Of a DNA stretch of 64,000 nucleotides, positions 25,675-33,350 are shown piece by piece; within the stretch, counting starts at the first letter, position 1; each line of letters starts with the position of its first letter. Both the position numbers and the translations under genes were made by a program. Under the pieces are notes generated by a model. It ran no database searches and was not told where the DNA came from. It saw only the letters and a program-made list of their open reading frames with translations. This DNA is from Leminorella richardii (lineage in GTDB: Bacteria > Pseudomonadota > Gammaproteobacteria > Enterobacterales > Enterobacteriaceae): assembly GCF_900478135.1 (NCBI RefSeq), contig NZ_LS483470.1:2808501-2872500 (forward strand). Reading direction: 5' to 3'.

Positions 25675-28134
25675 TCAAACTCCCAGTTTTCCTGACAGGG
25701 TACGCAGAACGTCAGCAAATACGCCCGCTGCCGTTACGTCATTGCCTGCACCGTAGCCTCGCAGCACCAGCGGCAGAGGCTGATAGTAGCGAGTGTAAAA
25801 CGCCAGCGCGTTTTCACCGTTCTTCACTTTAAACAGCGGATCGTTATCGTCCACGGCTTCAATTTTCACACTGCACTGTCCGTCCTCAATCGCGCCGACA
25901 TAGCGCAGCACTTTGCCCTCTTTGGCAGCAGCCTGAACGCGTTGCGCAAATTCTGCGTCCAGCTGCGGCAGTCGCTGCATAAACGCTGCGGTGTCACCAC
26001 TGGCGTCAAAGGACGCAGGCAGTACAGAGTCTACCTTGATATCTTCCAGTTCCAGCGCATAGCCCGCCTCACGAGCTAAAATCAGCAACTTGCGCGCCAC
26101 GTCCATACCGGACAAATCGTCGCGCGGATCCGGCTCAGTATAGCCCTTCTCTTTCGCCAGCCGAGTCGCCTCTGACAGGCTCAACCCTTCATCAAGCTTA
26201 CCGAAGATAAACGACAGCGAGCCGGACAGGATACCGGAAAAGCGCAGCAGCTCGTCCCCGGCGTTCAGCAGGTTTTGCAGGTTCTCGATAACCGGCAGCC
26301 CGGCGCCAACGTTAGTATCGTACATAAACTTGCGGTTGCCTGCACTGGCAGCCTGCCGTAGCTGATGATAATAGTTCATCGAGCCGGTGTTGGCTTTCTT
26401 GTTCGGCGTCACCACGTGGAAGCCGTCGGCCAGGAAGTCTGCATACTGGGAAGCCACTTCTTCGCTCGACGTACAGTCAACAATCACGGGATTAAGCAGG
26501 TGGAACTCTTTCACCAGACGGATCAGCCTCCCCAGATTAAACGGCTCTTCTGCCGCCGCCAGCGCTTCGCGCCAGTTTTCTAGCGGCACCCCCAGAGTGC
26601 TAGTGACCATGCCGCGCGAGTTAGCGATGCCGCACACTCTCAGATCGATATTTTTCTGCTTCAGCCAGGGCTGCTGACGCTGAATTTGGTCCAGCAGCGC
26701 GCCGCCAACCCCACCGACACCGATAACGAACACGTCCAGTACCTGATTGGTTTCAAACAGCACCTGATGACTCGCTCTGACCGCAGTGATCGCCGAATCG
26801 TTGTTAACGACAGCCGAGATAGAGCGCTCTGACGAGCCCTGAGCGATAGCGACAATGTTGATATTGGCGCGAGCCAACGCGGTAAAAAAGCGCGCTGACA
26901 TGCCGCGCAGCGTGCGCATGTTGTCGCCTATGACGGAAATGATTGCCAGCCGCTCAACCACGTCCAGCGTATCCAGCAGGCCGTCTTTCAGCTCCAGATA
27001 GAACTCATCTTCCAGCGCTTTCTTAGCGCGCGACAGCTCACCCTGAGGAATACAGAAGCTGATGCTGTATTCAGATGAAGACTGAGTGATCAGCACCACT
27101 GAAATCCCAGCGCGGGACATCACAGAAAACACCCGCGCCGCCATGCCGACCATGCCCTTCATGCCCGGACCGGAAACGTTAATCATCGCCATGTTGTTCA
27201 GGTTGGTAATGCCCTTGACCGGATAGCGATCGTCACCGCTTTCACGGCTAATCAGCGTGCCGGGAGCCTGAGGATTGGCGGTGTTCTTAATCAGACAGGG
27301 AATTTGGAACTGGGCGATAGGGGCGATAGTGCGAGGGTGAAGGACTTTGGCACCGAAGTAAGACAGCTCCATAGCCTCCTGATAGGACATCGATTTTAAC
27401 AGCCTCGCCCCCGGCACAGAGCGCGGGTCACAGGTGTATACGCCGTCGACGTCAGTCCAGATTTCACAGCTGTCAGCGCGCAGGCAGGCAGCCAGCACCG
27501 CGGCGGAATAGTCGGAGCCGTTGCGCCCCAGAACGACTAATTCCCCCTTCTCGTTACCGGCAGTAAAGCCGGCCATCAGGATAATGTGATCCTGAGGAAT
27601 TGCCATCTCCACTAGGCGGCGGCTGGACTCTGCGATATCTACAGTCGATTCTAAGTAGTGGCCGTGAGCCAATAGCATGGCGACTGGATTGATCACTGTC
27701 ACCCCATAACCGCGCGCCTTAAAGACAGACTCCATGATGGCGATAGACAGCTTTTCACCGCGGCTGATGATGGAAGCATTTACGCTGTCCGGGCATTGGC
27801 CAAGCAGAGAAATGCCGTGCAGCACGTGCTTGAGCTGCGCGAATTCCTGCTCCACAAGACGACGAAGACCCTCTGCATCAAATCCCGGCTGGATTTTTTC
27901 CAAACCGCTCAGCAATTCTGAAAAAATCTGCTCTGCATCACGCATGTTGGTCATAACGTCCTGACCGGCGACGGTCTTTTCAATCATCGCCACCAGATGA
28001 TTGGTTATTTTTGCCGGAGCGGAAAGCACGGTAGCCACTTGGCCCTGACGCGCGTTGTTCTCGATGATATCCGCGACGCGCACAAAGCGTTCGGAGTTTG
28101 CTACTGATGTACCGCCAAATTTCAGAACTCGCAT
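25675..28134 (-). CDS. thrA: Bifunctional aspartokinase I / homoserine dehydrogenase I
   Basis: Catalyses the first and third steps of threonine synthesis and is feedback-inhibited by threonine. 819 residues (820 in E. coli). The aspartokinase domain starts MRVLKFGGTSVANSERFVRV. Two ACT-type regulatory segments follow (around residues 315-460). The homoserine dehydrogenase NAD(P) motif is GVGGVGGALLDQI at about residue 470, with the catalytic region ending ASFDASGD. First structural gene after the thrL attenuator. Confidence 0.98.
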   Translation of the reverse strand: MRVLKFGGTSVANSERFVRVADIIENNARQGQVATVLSAPAKITNHLVAMIEKTVAGQDVMTNMRDAEQIFSELLSGLEKIQPGFDAEGLRRLVEQEFAQLKHVLHGISLLGQCPDSVNASIISRGEKLSIAIMESVFKARGYGVTVINPVAMLLAHGHYLESTVDIAESSRRLVEMAIPQDHIILMAGFTAGNEKGELVVLGRNGSDYSAAVLAACLRADSCEIWTDVDGVYTCDPRSVPGARLLKSMSYQEAMELSYFGAKVLHPRTIAPIAQFQIPCLIKNTANPQAPGTLISRESGDDRYPVKGITNLNNMAMINVSGPGMKGMVGMAARVFSVMSRAGISVVLITQSSSEYSISFCIPQGELSRAKKALEDEFYLELKDGLLDTLDVVERLAIISVIGDNMRTLRGMSARFFTALARANINIVAIAQGSSERSISAVVNNDSAITAVRASHQVLFETNQVLDVFVIGVGGVGGALLDQIQRQQPWLKQKNIDLRVCGIANSRGMVTSTLGVPLENWREALAAAEEPFNLGRLIRLVKEFHLLNPVIVDCTSSEEVASQYADFLADGFHVVTPNKKANTGSMNYYHQLRQAASAGNRKFMYDTNVGAGLPVIENLQNLLNAGDELLRFSGILSGSLSFIFGKLDEGLSLSEATRLAKEKGYTEPDPRDDLSGMDVARKLLILAREAGYALELEDIKVDSVLPASFDASGDTAAFMQRLPQLDAEFAQRVQAAAKEGKVLRYVGAIEDGQCSVKIEAVDDNDPLFKVKNGENALAFYTRYYQPLPLVLRGYGAGNDVTAAGVFADVLRTLSGKLGV

Positions 28135-28200
28135 TTTCGGCCTCTTTGCCTGTTCAAATTGTCGATTTTCCTACCGCTAGTCACGGTGAAAAATAAGCCA

Positions 28201-28243
28201 AAAAAAAGCCCGCACTCGATTTTCAACGGTGCGGGCTTTTTTT
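28201..28243 (-). terminator. Attenuator terminator of the thr operon
   Basis: On the minus strand AAAGCCCGCAC and GTGCGGGCTTT form an 11-bp stem with a T8 tract, 10 bp after the thrL stop codon and about 70 bp before thrA. The position is exactly that of the threonine attenuator. Confidence 0.94.
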
Positions 28244-28252
28244 AGATTTTCT

Positions 28253-28327
28253 TTACGCGTCAGCCGCACCGCTCCCAGTAATGTCGGTGGTGGTGGTCGT
28301 CATAATAATGCGGCTGATGCTGTACAT
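28253..28327 (-). CDS. thrL: thr operon leader peptide
   Basis: 24-codon leader that reads MYSISRIIMTTTTTDITGSG and then AADA. It holds six Thr codons (five in a row) and four Ile codons, the regulatory amino acids of this operon. Ribosome stalling on these codons when charged Thr- or Ile-tRNA is short would prevent formation of the terminator just downstream. The sequence differs clearly from E. coli ThrL ([21 protein letters not shown]). The ribosome-binding site before the ATG is weak, and the internal ATG (ninth codon) is an alternative start. Confidence 0.85.
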   Translation of the reverse strand: MYSISRIIMTTTTTDITGSGAADA

Positions 28328-28403
28328 AATTCGGTTTGTCTCTGTCTTTGCACTTTCTACTGTGTGTTGTTCGTGTATTGTCAGTGGGCGCATTGTCTCG
28401 CGC

Positions 28404-28439
28404 CCTATACTGGTTAAAGCAAATACCTGTCAGAGTCAA
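28404..28439 (-). promoter_or_regulatory. Promoter of the thr operon
   Basis: TTGACT (28434-28439 on the minus strand) is followed by TTTAACCAGTATAGG, almost the same as the -10 region of the E. coli thr promoter. Either TAACCA (17-bp spacer) or the overlapping TTTAAC could be the -10 hexamer. Confidence 0.8.
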
Positions 28440-29245
28440 CTTTTTTTTCGTTTTTCAACAAAAAAGCACATTTTCTTTCTCATGCTGCATTTCAAAAAAA
28501 TGAACTTTTTCACCGTATAATCAATCAATTAAATTGAACTTTAATTCTATGACCTGAAAAATGACTATTTTATACCTTTTTAGCAGTTTATTCATCTAAA
28601 AAGAACGTCTTTTTTAACGTTCTATCGACAGCCAACCTGACCTATCACTCTGTTATTTAAATAATAACATTTCACTTTTCGGAAAACATGCCCAACACAT
28701 TATGTAGCAAAAATGATAACATTACGTTAAAATAAATTCCAAATATAAACAAGAATGCAATAAACACCTAACGAGACAAAAAACATGAATATGGCTATGA
28801 AAAACAGAGATTATATAGGAAAATCGTCGAGTCGAAATGGATGACACACGTCTCAAAATGAGAACAAAATGTGAGAAAAAGGTCAAAGAATGTCATTTCA
28901 TATGCTCAAAATCTGTAGATTTTTCTCACAAATCGGCTAATGTGTTATAACTATTATTGACATATATCAACAAGCCCCAATTTTGTTGATTGGTAAAAGA
29001 GAGACTCCTGTTATATTACTGCCGCATAAAACGGCTACAGGCGATCGATTTTAACAAATCATGGGTATGTCGGGTCGCAAGTTTAGCCTAACCAGCGATT
29101 GTGTTGAAATTTGAAACAGCATTGAAGGGCAATATCCCTTACTGTGTGCAGTGGTCTGCCTTAACGAGAGCGTCATGATTCGGCGCCAAGTCGGGATCGC
29201 TGTAATATTACAATTTGATTTTGTTGGCAAACTTAGGTAACAGAC
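28440..29245. other. Long thr-arcA divergent intergenic region
   Basis: About 800 bp of AT-rich DNA. It carries the thr promoter at its left end and the FNR-type site and promoter of arcA at 28957-29017, followed by an arcA leader of about 225 nt. The RNA methyltransferase gene that lies here in E. coli is absent. No coding frame is credible. Confidence 0.65.
28957..28970 (+). promoter_or_regulatory. FNR-type site and arcA promoter
   Basis: TTGAC-ATAT-ATCAA (28957-28970) matches the FNR consensus TTGAT-N4-ATCAA with one mismatch. A TATATT -10 candidate lies at 29012-29017, which puts the site near -60. FNR activates arcA in E. coli. Confidence 0.65.
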
Positions 29246-29965
29246 ATGCAAACCCCGCATATCCTGATCGTTGAAGACGAATTAGTAACTCGTAACACGT
29301 TAAAAAGCATTTTCGAGGCGGAAGGATACGTTGTCTTTGAAGCCAATGATGGTGCAGAAATGCATCGGATTTTGTCCGACCACAGCATCAATCTGGTTAT
29401 CATGGATATCAACCTACCCGGTAAAAACGGCCTACTGCTTGCGCGGGAACTGCGCGAACAGGCCGCAGTCGCCCTTATGTTCCTGACCGGCAGAGATAAC
29501 GAAGTCGATAAGATCCTTGGTCTGGAAATTGGAGCCGACGACTACATTACCAAACCTTTCAACCCGCGTGAGTTGACCATTCGCGCGAGGAATCTGCTGT
29601 CCCGCACCATGAACCTCGGTGCCGGCGCGAGCGAAGAGCGTAAACAGGTAGAAAACTACCGCTTTAACGGCTGGACGCTGGACATCAACAGCCGTTCACT
29701 GATCGATCCAAGCGGTGAAATGTTCAAGCTGCCTCGCAGCGAGTTTCGCGCCATGCTTCACTTTTGTGAAAACCCCGGCAAGATCCAGTCGCGCGAAGAG
29801 CTGCTGAAGAAAATGACCGGGCGCGAGCTTAAACCGCACGATCGCACCGTAGACGTGACGATTCGTCGCATTCGCAAGCACTTTGAATCAACGCCGGATA
29901 CGCCAGAAATCATCGCGACCATTCACGGTGAAGGCTATCGCTTCTGCGGTGACTTGGAAGAATAA
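29246..29965 (+). CDS. arcA: Aerobic respiration response regulator ArcA
   Basis: OmpR-family response regulator phosphorylated by ArcB under low oxygen; it represses TCA-cycle and respiratory genes. 239 residues, nearly identical to E. coli ArcA. The receiver domain has the acidic pocket (ILIVEDE) and phospho-acceptor Asp54 in VIMDINLPGKNG. The C-terminal winged helix has HDRTVDVTIRRIRKHF and HGEGYRFCG. The upstream bases TTGGCAAACTTAGGTAACAG carry the AGG site. Confidence 0.98.
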   Translation: MQTPHILIVEDELVTRNTLKSIFEAEGYVVFEANDGAEMHRILSDHSINLVIMDINLPGKNGLLLARELREQAAVALMFLTGRDNEVDKILGLEIGADDYITKPFNPRELTIRARNLLSRTMNLGAGASEERKQVENYRFNGWTLDINSRSLIDPSGEMFKLPRSEFRAMLHFCENPGKIQSREELLKKMTGRELKPHDRTVDVTIRRIRKHFESTPDTPEIIATIHGEGYRFCGDLEE

Positions 29966-29988
29966 GAACTCAGTCTGGTTCTGAGATG

Positions 29989-30018
29989 AAAAAGCCTCCG
30001 CAAAACGGAGGCTTTTTT
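29989..30018. terminator. Bidirectional terminator between arcA and creA
   Basis: AAAAAGCCTCCG, a CAAAA loop and CGGAGGCTTTTTT form a perfect stem with A and T tracts on either side, serving arcA (plus) and creA (minus). Confidence 0.93.
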
Positions 30019-30029
30019 AATGGAATAAC

Positions 30030-30512
30030 TTACTTCCCTTCCTGAGCCCAGGGAATGATCGGTACTGTGCTAAGAGCATTTTTCGGCGAGCCGTCCACCA
30101 GCTTGTCGGAGTAAACCAGATACACTAGCGTGTTGCGCTTATCATCGTAAAAACGGACAACCTGCATGGATTTAAATACTATTGACGTCCGTTTTTTAAA
30201 GACTGTTTCACCGTCAGCCTTGCGGTTTTTAATCCTGTCACTCAGGGAAATCGGGCCAATCTGAATGCAGGAAAGCGCACCGTCGGCGGTGTCTTCCGCT
30301 AGCCCCAGCCCACCTTTGATGCCGCCCGTTTTCGCCCTGCTCAAGTAGCAGGTCACGTTTTGCACGTCAGGATCGTCAAATGCTTCAATCACAATCTTGT
30401 GATCCGGTCCAAGCAGCTTAAACACGGTATCAACCGAACCGATCTGCTCGGCGTTCGCAGCGCCGAGTCCCAAAAAAGCCAGTAGGCTCGCAGCCAGAAT
30501 CCCCTTTTTCAC
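30030..30512 (-). CDS. creA: CreA family exported protein
   Basis: Conserved periplasmic protein of unknown function, named for its place before creBCD in E. coli. About 160 residues from the GTG at 30512, with GGAG 7 bp upstream, against 157 in E. coli. A signal peptide (KKGILAASLLAFLGLGAANA) precedes EQIGSVDTVFKLLGPDHK; further conserved blocks are EAFDDPDVQNVTCYLSRAKT and KKRTSIVFKSMQVVRFYDD. The frame runs upstream to 30662, but that 50-residue extension is unrelated and lies before the ribosome-binding site. creBCD are not adjacent here. Confidence 0.94.
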   Translation of the reverse strand: MKKGILAASLLAFLGLGAANAEQIGSVDTVFKLLGPDHKIVIEAFDDPDVQNVTCYLSRAKTGGIKGGLGLAEDTADGALSCIQIGPISLSDRIKNRKADGETVFKKRTSIVFKSMQVVRFYDDKRNTLVYLVYSDKLVDGSPKNALSTVPIIPWAQEGK

Positions 30513-30778
30513 GCTTTTTCTCCGATAAATATCATAGCTAGTACCGGCAATGCCCCATTTAATTATGAATAAAATAGTCCACCTAATCGCAGGGCAGGGT
30601 ATTGCGTCGCCCCCACTAACTTGGTAAAAAGTGCTATCCCGAACCGCTGGAAACGTTAACAATGTGCTTTATTCTAGGCGATTTTACTACCCTAAAATAA
30701 ATACATCGTTAATTTACACTACGCATCGGTACTATCACTCTGTAGATAATGTGCCCTATATCATGAGGAAGTCTTTTT

Positions 30779-31648
30779 ATGGATCAAGCCAGTATTATCC
30801 ACGATCTCTTGGACTGGCTGGAAAGTCATCTCGATCAACCCCTTGCATTGGATAACGTAGCGGCAAAGTCGGGCTATTCCAAGTGGCACCTACAGAGGAT
30901 GTTTAAAGAGGTGACAGGCCAGGCTATTGGTTCTTACATTCGAGCCAGACGTTTGTCGAAAGCTGCCGTTGCCCTTCGGCTGACTTCACGCCCTATACTG
31001 GACGTTGCGCTACAGTACCGCTTTGACTCTCAGCAGACCTTTACCCGCGCGTTCAAAAAGCAGTTTACTCAAACGCCTGCATTTTACCGCCGCTCAGACA
31101 CCTGGAGCGCCGTTGGCATTTGTCCGCCAATTAAGCTCTCAGGCAACAATCTGGTTCCCGTTGAGTATGTGACTCAGCCAGAGAAGCGCCTAGTTGGCAT
31201 TACACAAAGCTATACCTGCACGCTGGAAGATCTGACAAAGTCGAGAACGGAAATCCGCACCCAGTTCTGGAAACACTATCTCGGCGATAGGCTATCGGAG
31301 ATCCCGCCGGTACTTTACGGCCTGAACCACACGCGCCCTAGTCAGGAAAAAGACGACGAACAAGAAGTATTCTATACCACCGCGCTTGAAGAGCAGCACC
31401 TGCCGCCCGGCGTTGAGGGAGAGCCGGTCGTTGTACCTGAAGGGGAATATGCCCTGTTTCGCTATAACGGCTCACCGAACGGGCTTCAGCAGTTCATTCT
31501 GTCGCTATATGGAACTTGCCTGCCGCTGCTCAAGCTGACTCGCCGCAAGGGAGCCGATCTGGAAATCTTCTACCCTAAAAACGTCAAGGTAGGAGGCGAG
31601 CCGCCAGCCGTAATTAATGCCGCCTACCTGATCCCGATCCAGCGCTAG
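30779..31648 (+). CDS. rob: Right origin-binding protein Rob (AraC/XylS family)
   Basis: Transcription activator of the mar/sox/rob regulon and binder of oriC. 289 residues, exactly the E. coli length. The N-terminal double helix-turn-helix (SGYSKWHLQRMFKEVTG and DVALQYRFDSQQTFTRAFKK) occupies about residues 8-105. The C-terminal GyrI-like effector domain (about 120-289) senses bile salts and fatty acids in E. coli. AGGAAG lies upstream of the ATG. It overlaps the 3' end of convergent gpmB by 4 bp. Confidence 0.96.
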   Translation: MDQASIIHDLLDWLESHLDQPLALDNVAAKSGYSKWHLQRMFKEVTGQAIGSYIRARRLSKAAVALRLTSRPILDVALQYRFDSQQTFTRAFKKQFTQTPAFYRRSDTWSAVGICPPIKLSGNNLVPVEYVTQPEKRLVGITQSYTCTLEDLTKSRTEIRTQFWKHYLGDRLSEIPPVLYGLNHTRPSQEKDDEQEVFYTTALEEQHLPPGVEGEPVVVPEGEYALFRYNGSPNGLQQFILSLYGTCLPLLKLTRRKGADLEIFYPKNVKVGGEPPAVINAAYLIPIQR

Positions 31649-32292
31649 CGCTGGATCTCATCCAAACTGTTTTCCACCAGATGCTGGGTATCTCCGGCAA
31701 ACTCCACGATCCACCCTGGCGCCAGCCAGGGGCTGTTCTGGCGTTCGACCAGCGATAAAGAACAGTTTCTTAAACGCAGGCGTCGTTCAGCATAGGGCGG
31801 CAGGCCAACAACACATCCAAGCAGGCTTCCTAGAGCAATACCGTGGCTGACCAGCAGCGGTCGACTCCCCTGCGGCAGATGAACACATTCATCCAGCGCG
31901 GACTTCATGCGCTCTGCCAGCTCGCTGAGTGTTTCCCCCTGAGGAATGCGCCCCTGAGGATTTCCGTTCAGGATCTGCAAACGCTGCTGTTCTTCCTCTG
32001 CTGTCAGGCTGTCGACAAGGCGCTGCTCCAGAATACCCATGTTTAATTCACGTAGCCGAGGATCAAATACGGGCTCAACGCCACAGTATTTTGCTATCAG
32101 GTCTGCTGTCTGCCGTGTGCGACCAAGATCGCTGGCAATAATGTGGGTAATACCCAGCTGCGCCAACCGTTTGCCCGCCTGACGAGCCTGTTGCTCTCCC
32201 TGTGACGTAAGCGGACTGTCCGTTTGCCCTTGAATTCTGCGCGCTACGTTCCATTCCGTTTCGCCATGGCGAATTAAGTATACCTGTGTCAT
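31645..32292 (-). CDS. gpmB: Histidine phosphatase superfamily protein GpmB
   Basis: 215 residues, the same as E. coli GpmB, annotated as a phosphoglycerate mutase-like phosphatase. The phospho-histidine motif is in YLIRHGETEWN (residues 5-15), and the second catalytic histidine is in LLVSHGIALGSL. GpmB is not the main glycolytic mutase, and its physiological substrate is unclear. It converges with rob (4-bp overlap) and is divergent from yjjX. Confidence 0.95.
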   Translation of the reverse strand: MTQVYLIRHGETEWNVARRIQGQTDSPLTSQGEQQARQAGKRLAQLGITHIIASDLGRTRQTADLIAKYCGVEPVFDPRLRELNMGILEQRLVDSLTAEEEQQRLQILNGNPQGRIPQGETLSELAERMKSALDECVHLPQGSRPLLVSHGIALGSLLGCVVGLPPYAERRLRLRNCSLSLVERQNSPWLAPGWIVEFAGDTQHLVENSLDEIQR

Positions 32293-32349
32293 ACCTGTTA
32301 TCCGTTATACTATGAAAATTCTTTTCCTACTGTTTCTAAAGCCATCAAT

Positions 32350-32877
32350 ATGTACCACGTTATTGCAGCAACAACCAACCCGGCAAAAATTAATGCCATT
32401 AGCCAGGCCTTTGACGATCTGTTCGGCCCAGACAGCTGCCGAATAGAGAGCGTTGAGGTCGACAGCGGTGTGCCCAATCAGCCGATTGGCGATAAAGAAA
32501 CGCGCACCGGGGCGCGCCATCGGGTGATGTCCGCCCGTCAGGTTCGACCTGAGGCCGACTTTTGGATCGGCGTTGAAGCCGGTATTGACGATGATATGAC
32601 ATTTGCCTGGATTGTCATTGAAAATAAGCTGTGCCGTGGTGAAGCTCGTTCCGCCAGCCTGAAGCTTCCACCTATTGTGTTAAAAGGGCTACAGGAAGGC
32701 AAGGAGCTGGGCGACGAAATGGCTCAGCTAAGCGGCATCGAAAACATTGGCAAACAGGGTGGCGCTATCGGCCTTTTTACCGGCGGAAAGCTGTCGCGCA
32801 CCAGCGTGTATCATCAGGCGCTGCTGCTGGCCTTTGTGCCTTTCCATAACGAAATCTATCAAACGGCGATTGAATAG
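32350..32877 (+). CDS. yjjX: Inosine/xanthosine triphosphatase YjjX
   Basis: House-cleaning nucleotidase of the NTPase/HAM1-like YjjX family that removes non-canonical ITP and XTP. 175 residues. The N-terminal substrate loop is AATTNPAKINAISQAF, followed by GDKETRTGARHRV and the acidic FWIGVEAGID, as in the E. coli enzyme. It is followed by convergent trpR through a terminator hairpin. Confidence 0.95.
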   Translation: MYHVIAATTNPAKINAISQAFDDLFGPDSCRIESVEVDSGVPNQPIGDKETRTGARHRVMSARQVRPEADFWIGVEAGIDDDMTFAWIVIENKLCRGEARSASLKLPPIVLKGLQEGKELGDEMAQLSGIENIGKQGGAIGLFTGGKLSRTSVYHQALLLAFVPFHNEIYQTAIE

Positions 32878-32904
32878 CGAAAAAACGCCCGCTAAAAGCG
32901 GGCG
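32878..32904 (-). terminator. trpR terminator
   Basis: CGCCCGC-TAAAA-GCGGGCG (32886-32904) preceded on the plus strand by A8, which is a T tract for minus-strand trpR transcripts. Confidence 0.85.
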
Positions 32905-32919
32905 GTTGCTGTTTTCGCA

Positions 32920-33219
32920 TTATCGATCGGACAAAAGCGTCTCTTCCAGCCAGATGCGAAACTCCGGCTCGGCCACTTTAAGGCTATTTGAGCCTCGCGT
33001 TATTGTTGCAATACCGGCACCAAGCTCGCTTTTTAGCTCTCTTTGGCTCATCTTCCCGCGCATCAGCTCTTCAACGATCCTGACACGGGTTCCCAGCGCT
33101 TCGCGTTCATCGGGCGTTAACAAGAGCATCAGCAAATCCTGCTGATTGCCCTCGGCAAACGACTTTTCCAAGAGGTCAACGAACCCCTGCCATTCCTGCT
33201 GATGCTGAGCCTGCGACAT
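32920..33219 (-). CDS. trpR: Trp operon repressor
   Basis: Tryptophan-dependent DNA-binding repressor. 99 residues, a little shorter than E. coli TrpR (108) at the N-terminus. The core is intact: LTPDEREALGTRVRIVEEL, the helix-turn-helix QRELKSELGAGIATITRGSN, then a variable C-terminus. It lies after slt on the same strand, as in E. coli. Upstream (about 33250-33265) the sequence GTACTAGC resembles a TrpR half-operator, consistent with autoregulation, but the second half is poor. Confidence 0.96.
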   Translation of the reverse strand: MSQAQHQQEWQGFVDLLEKSFAEGNQQDLLMLLLTPDEREALGTRVRIVEELMRGKMSQRELKSELGAGIATITRGSNSLKVAEPEFRIWLEETLLSDR

Positions 33220-33350
33220 ACTATAAACCTCTACGAGTGAACCACATCGCTAGTACAATAGCATAAACGAGGCCAAAAGACAGAACTAAACGCCGCTTTT
33301 AGCCCGTTGGCTTTTAGCAACCAGAGAGGAATACACCAGTAAAAGCGTGA

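Noticed and set aside
28229..28520. Small plus-strand ORFs across the thr leader
   Set aside because: They are antisense to thrL, the attenuator and the thr promoter, which explain the sequence better.
33241..33270. TrpR operator upstream of trpR
   Set aside because: Only one half-site (GTACTAGC) is good; the symmetric half is too poor to annotate as a feature.
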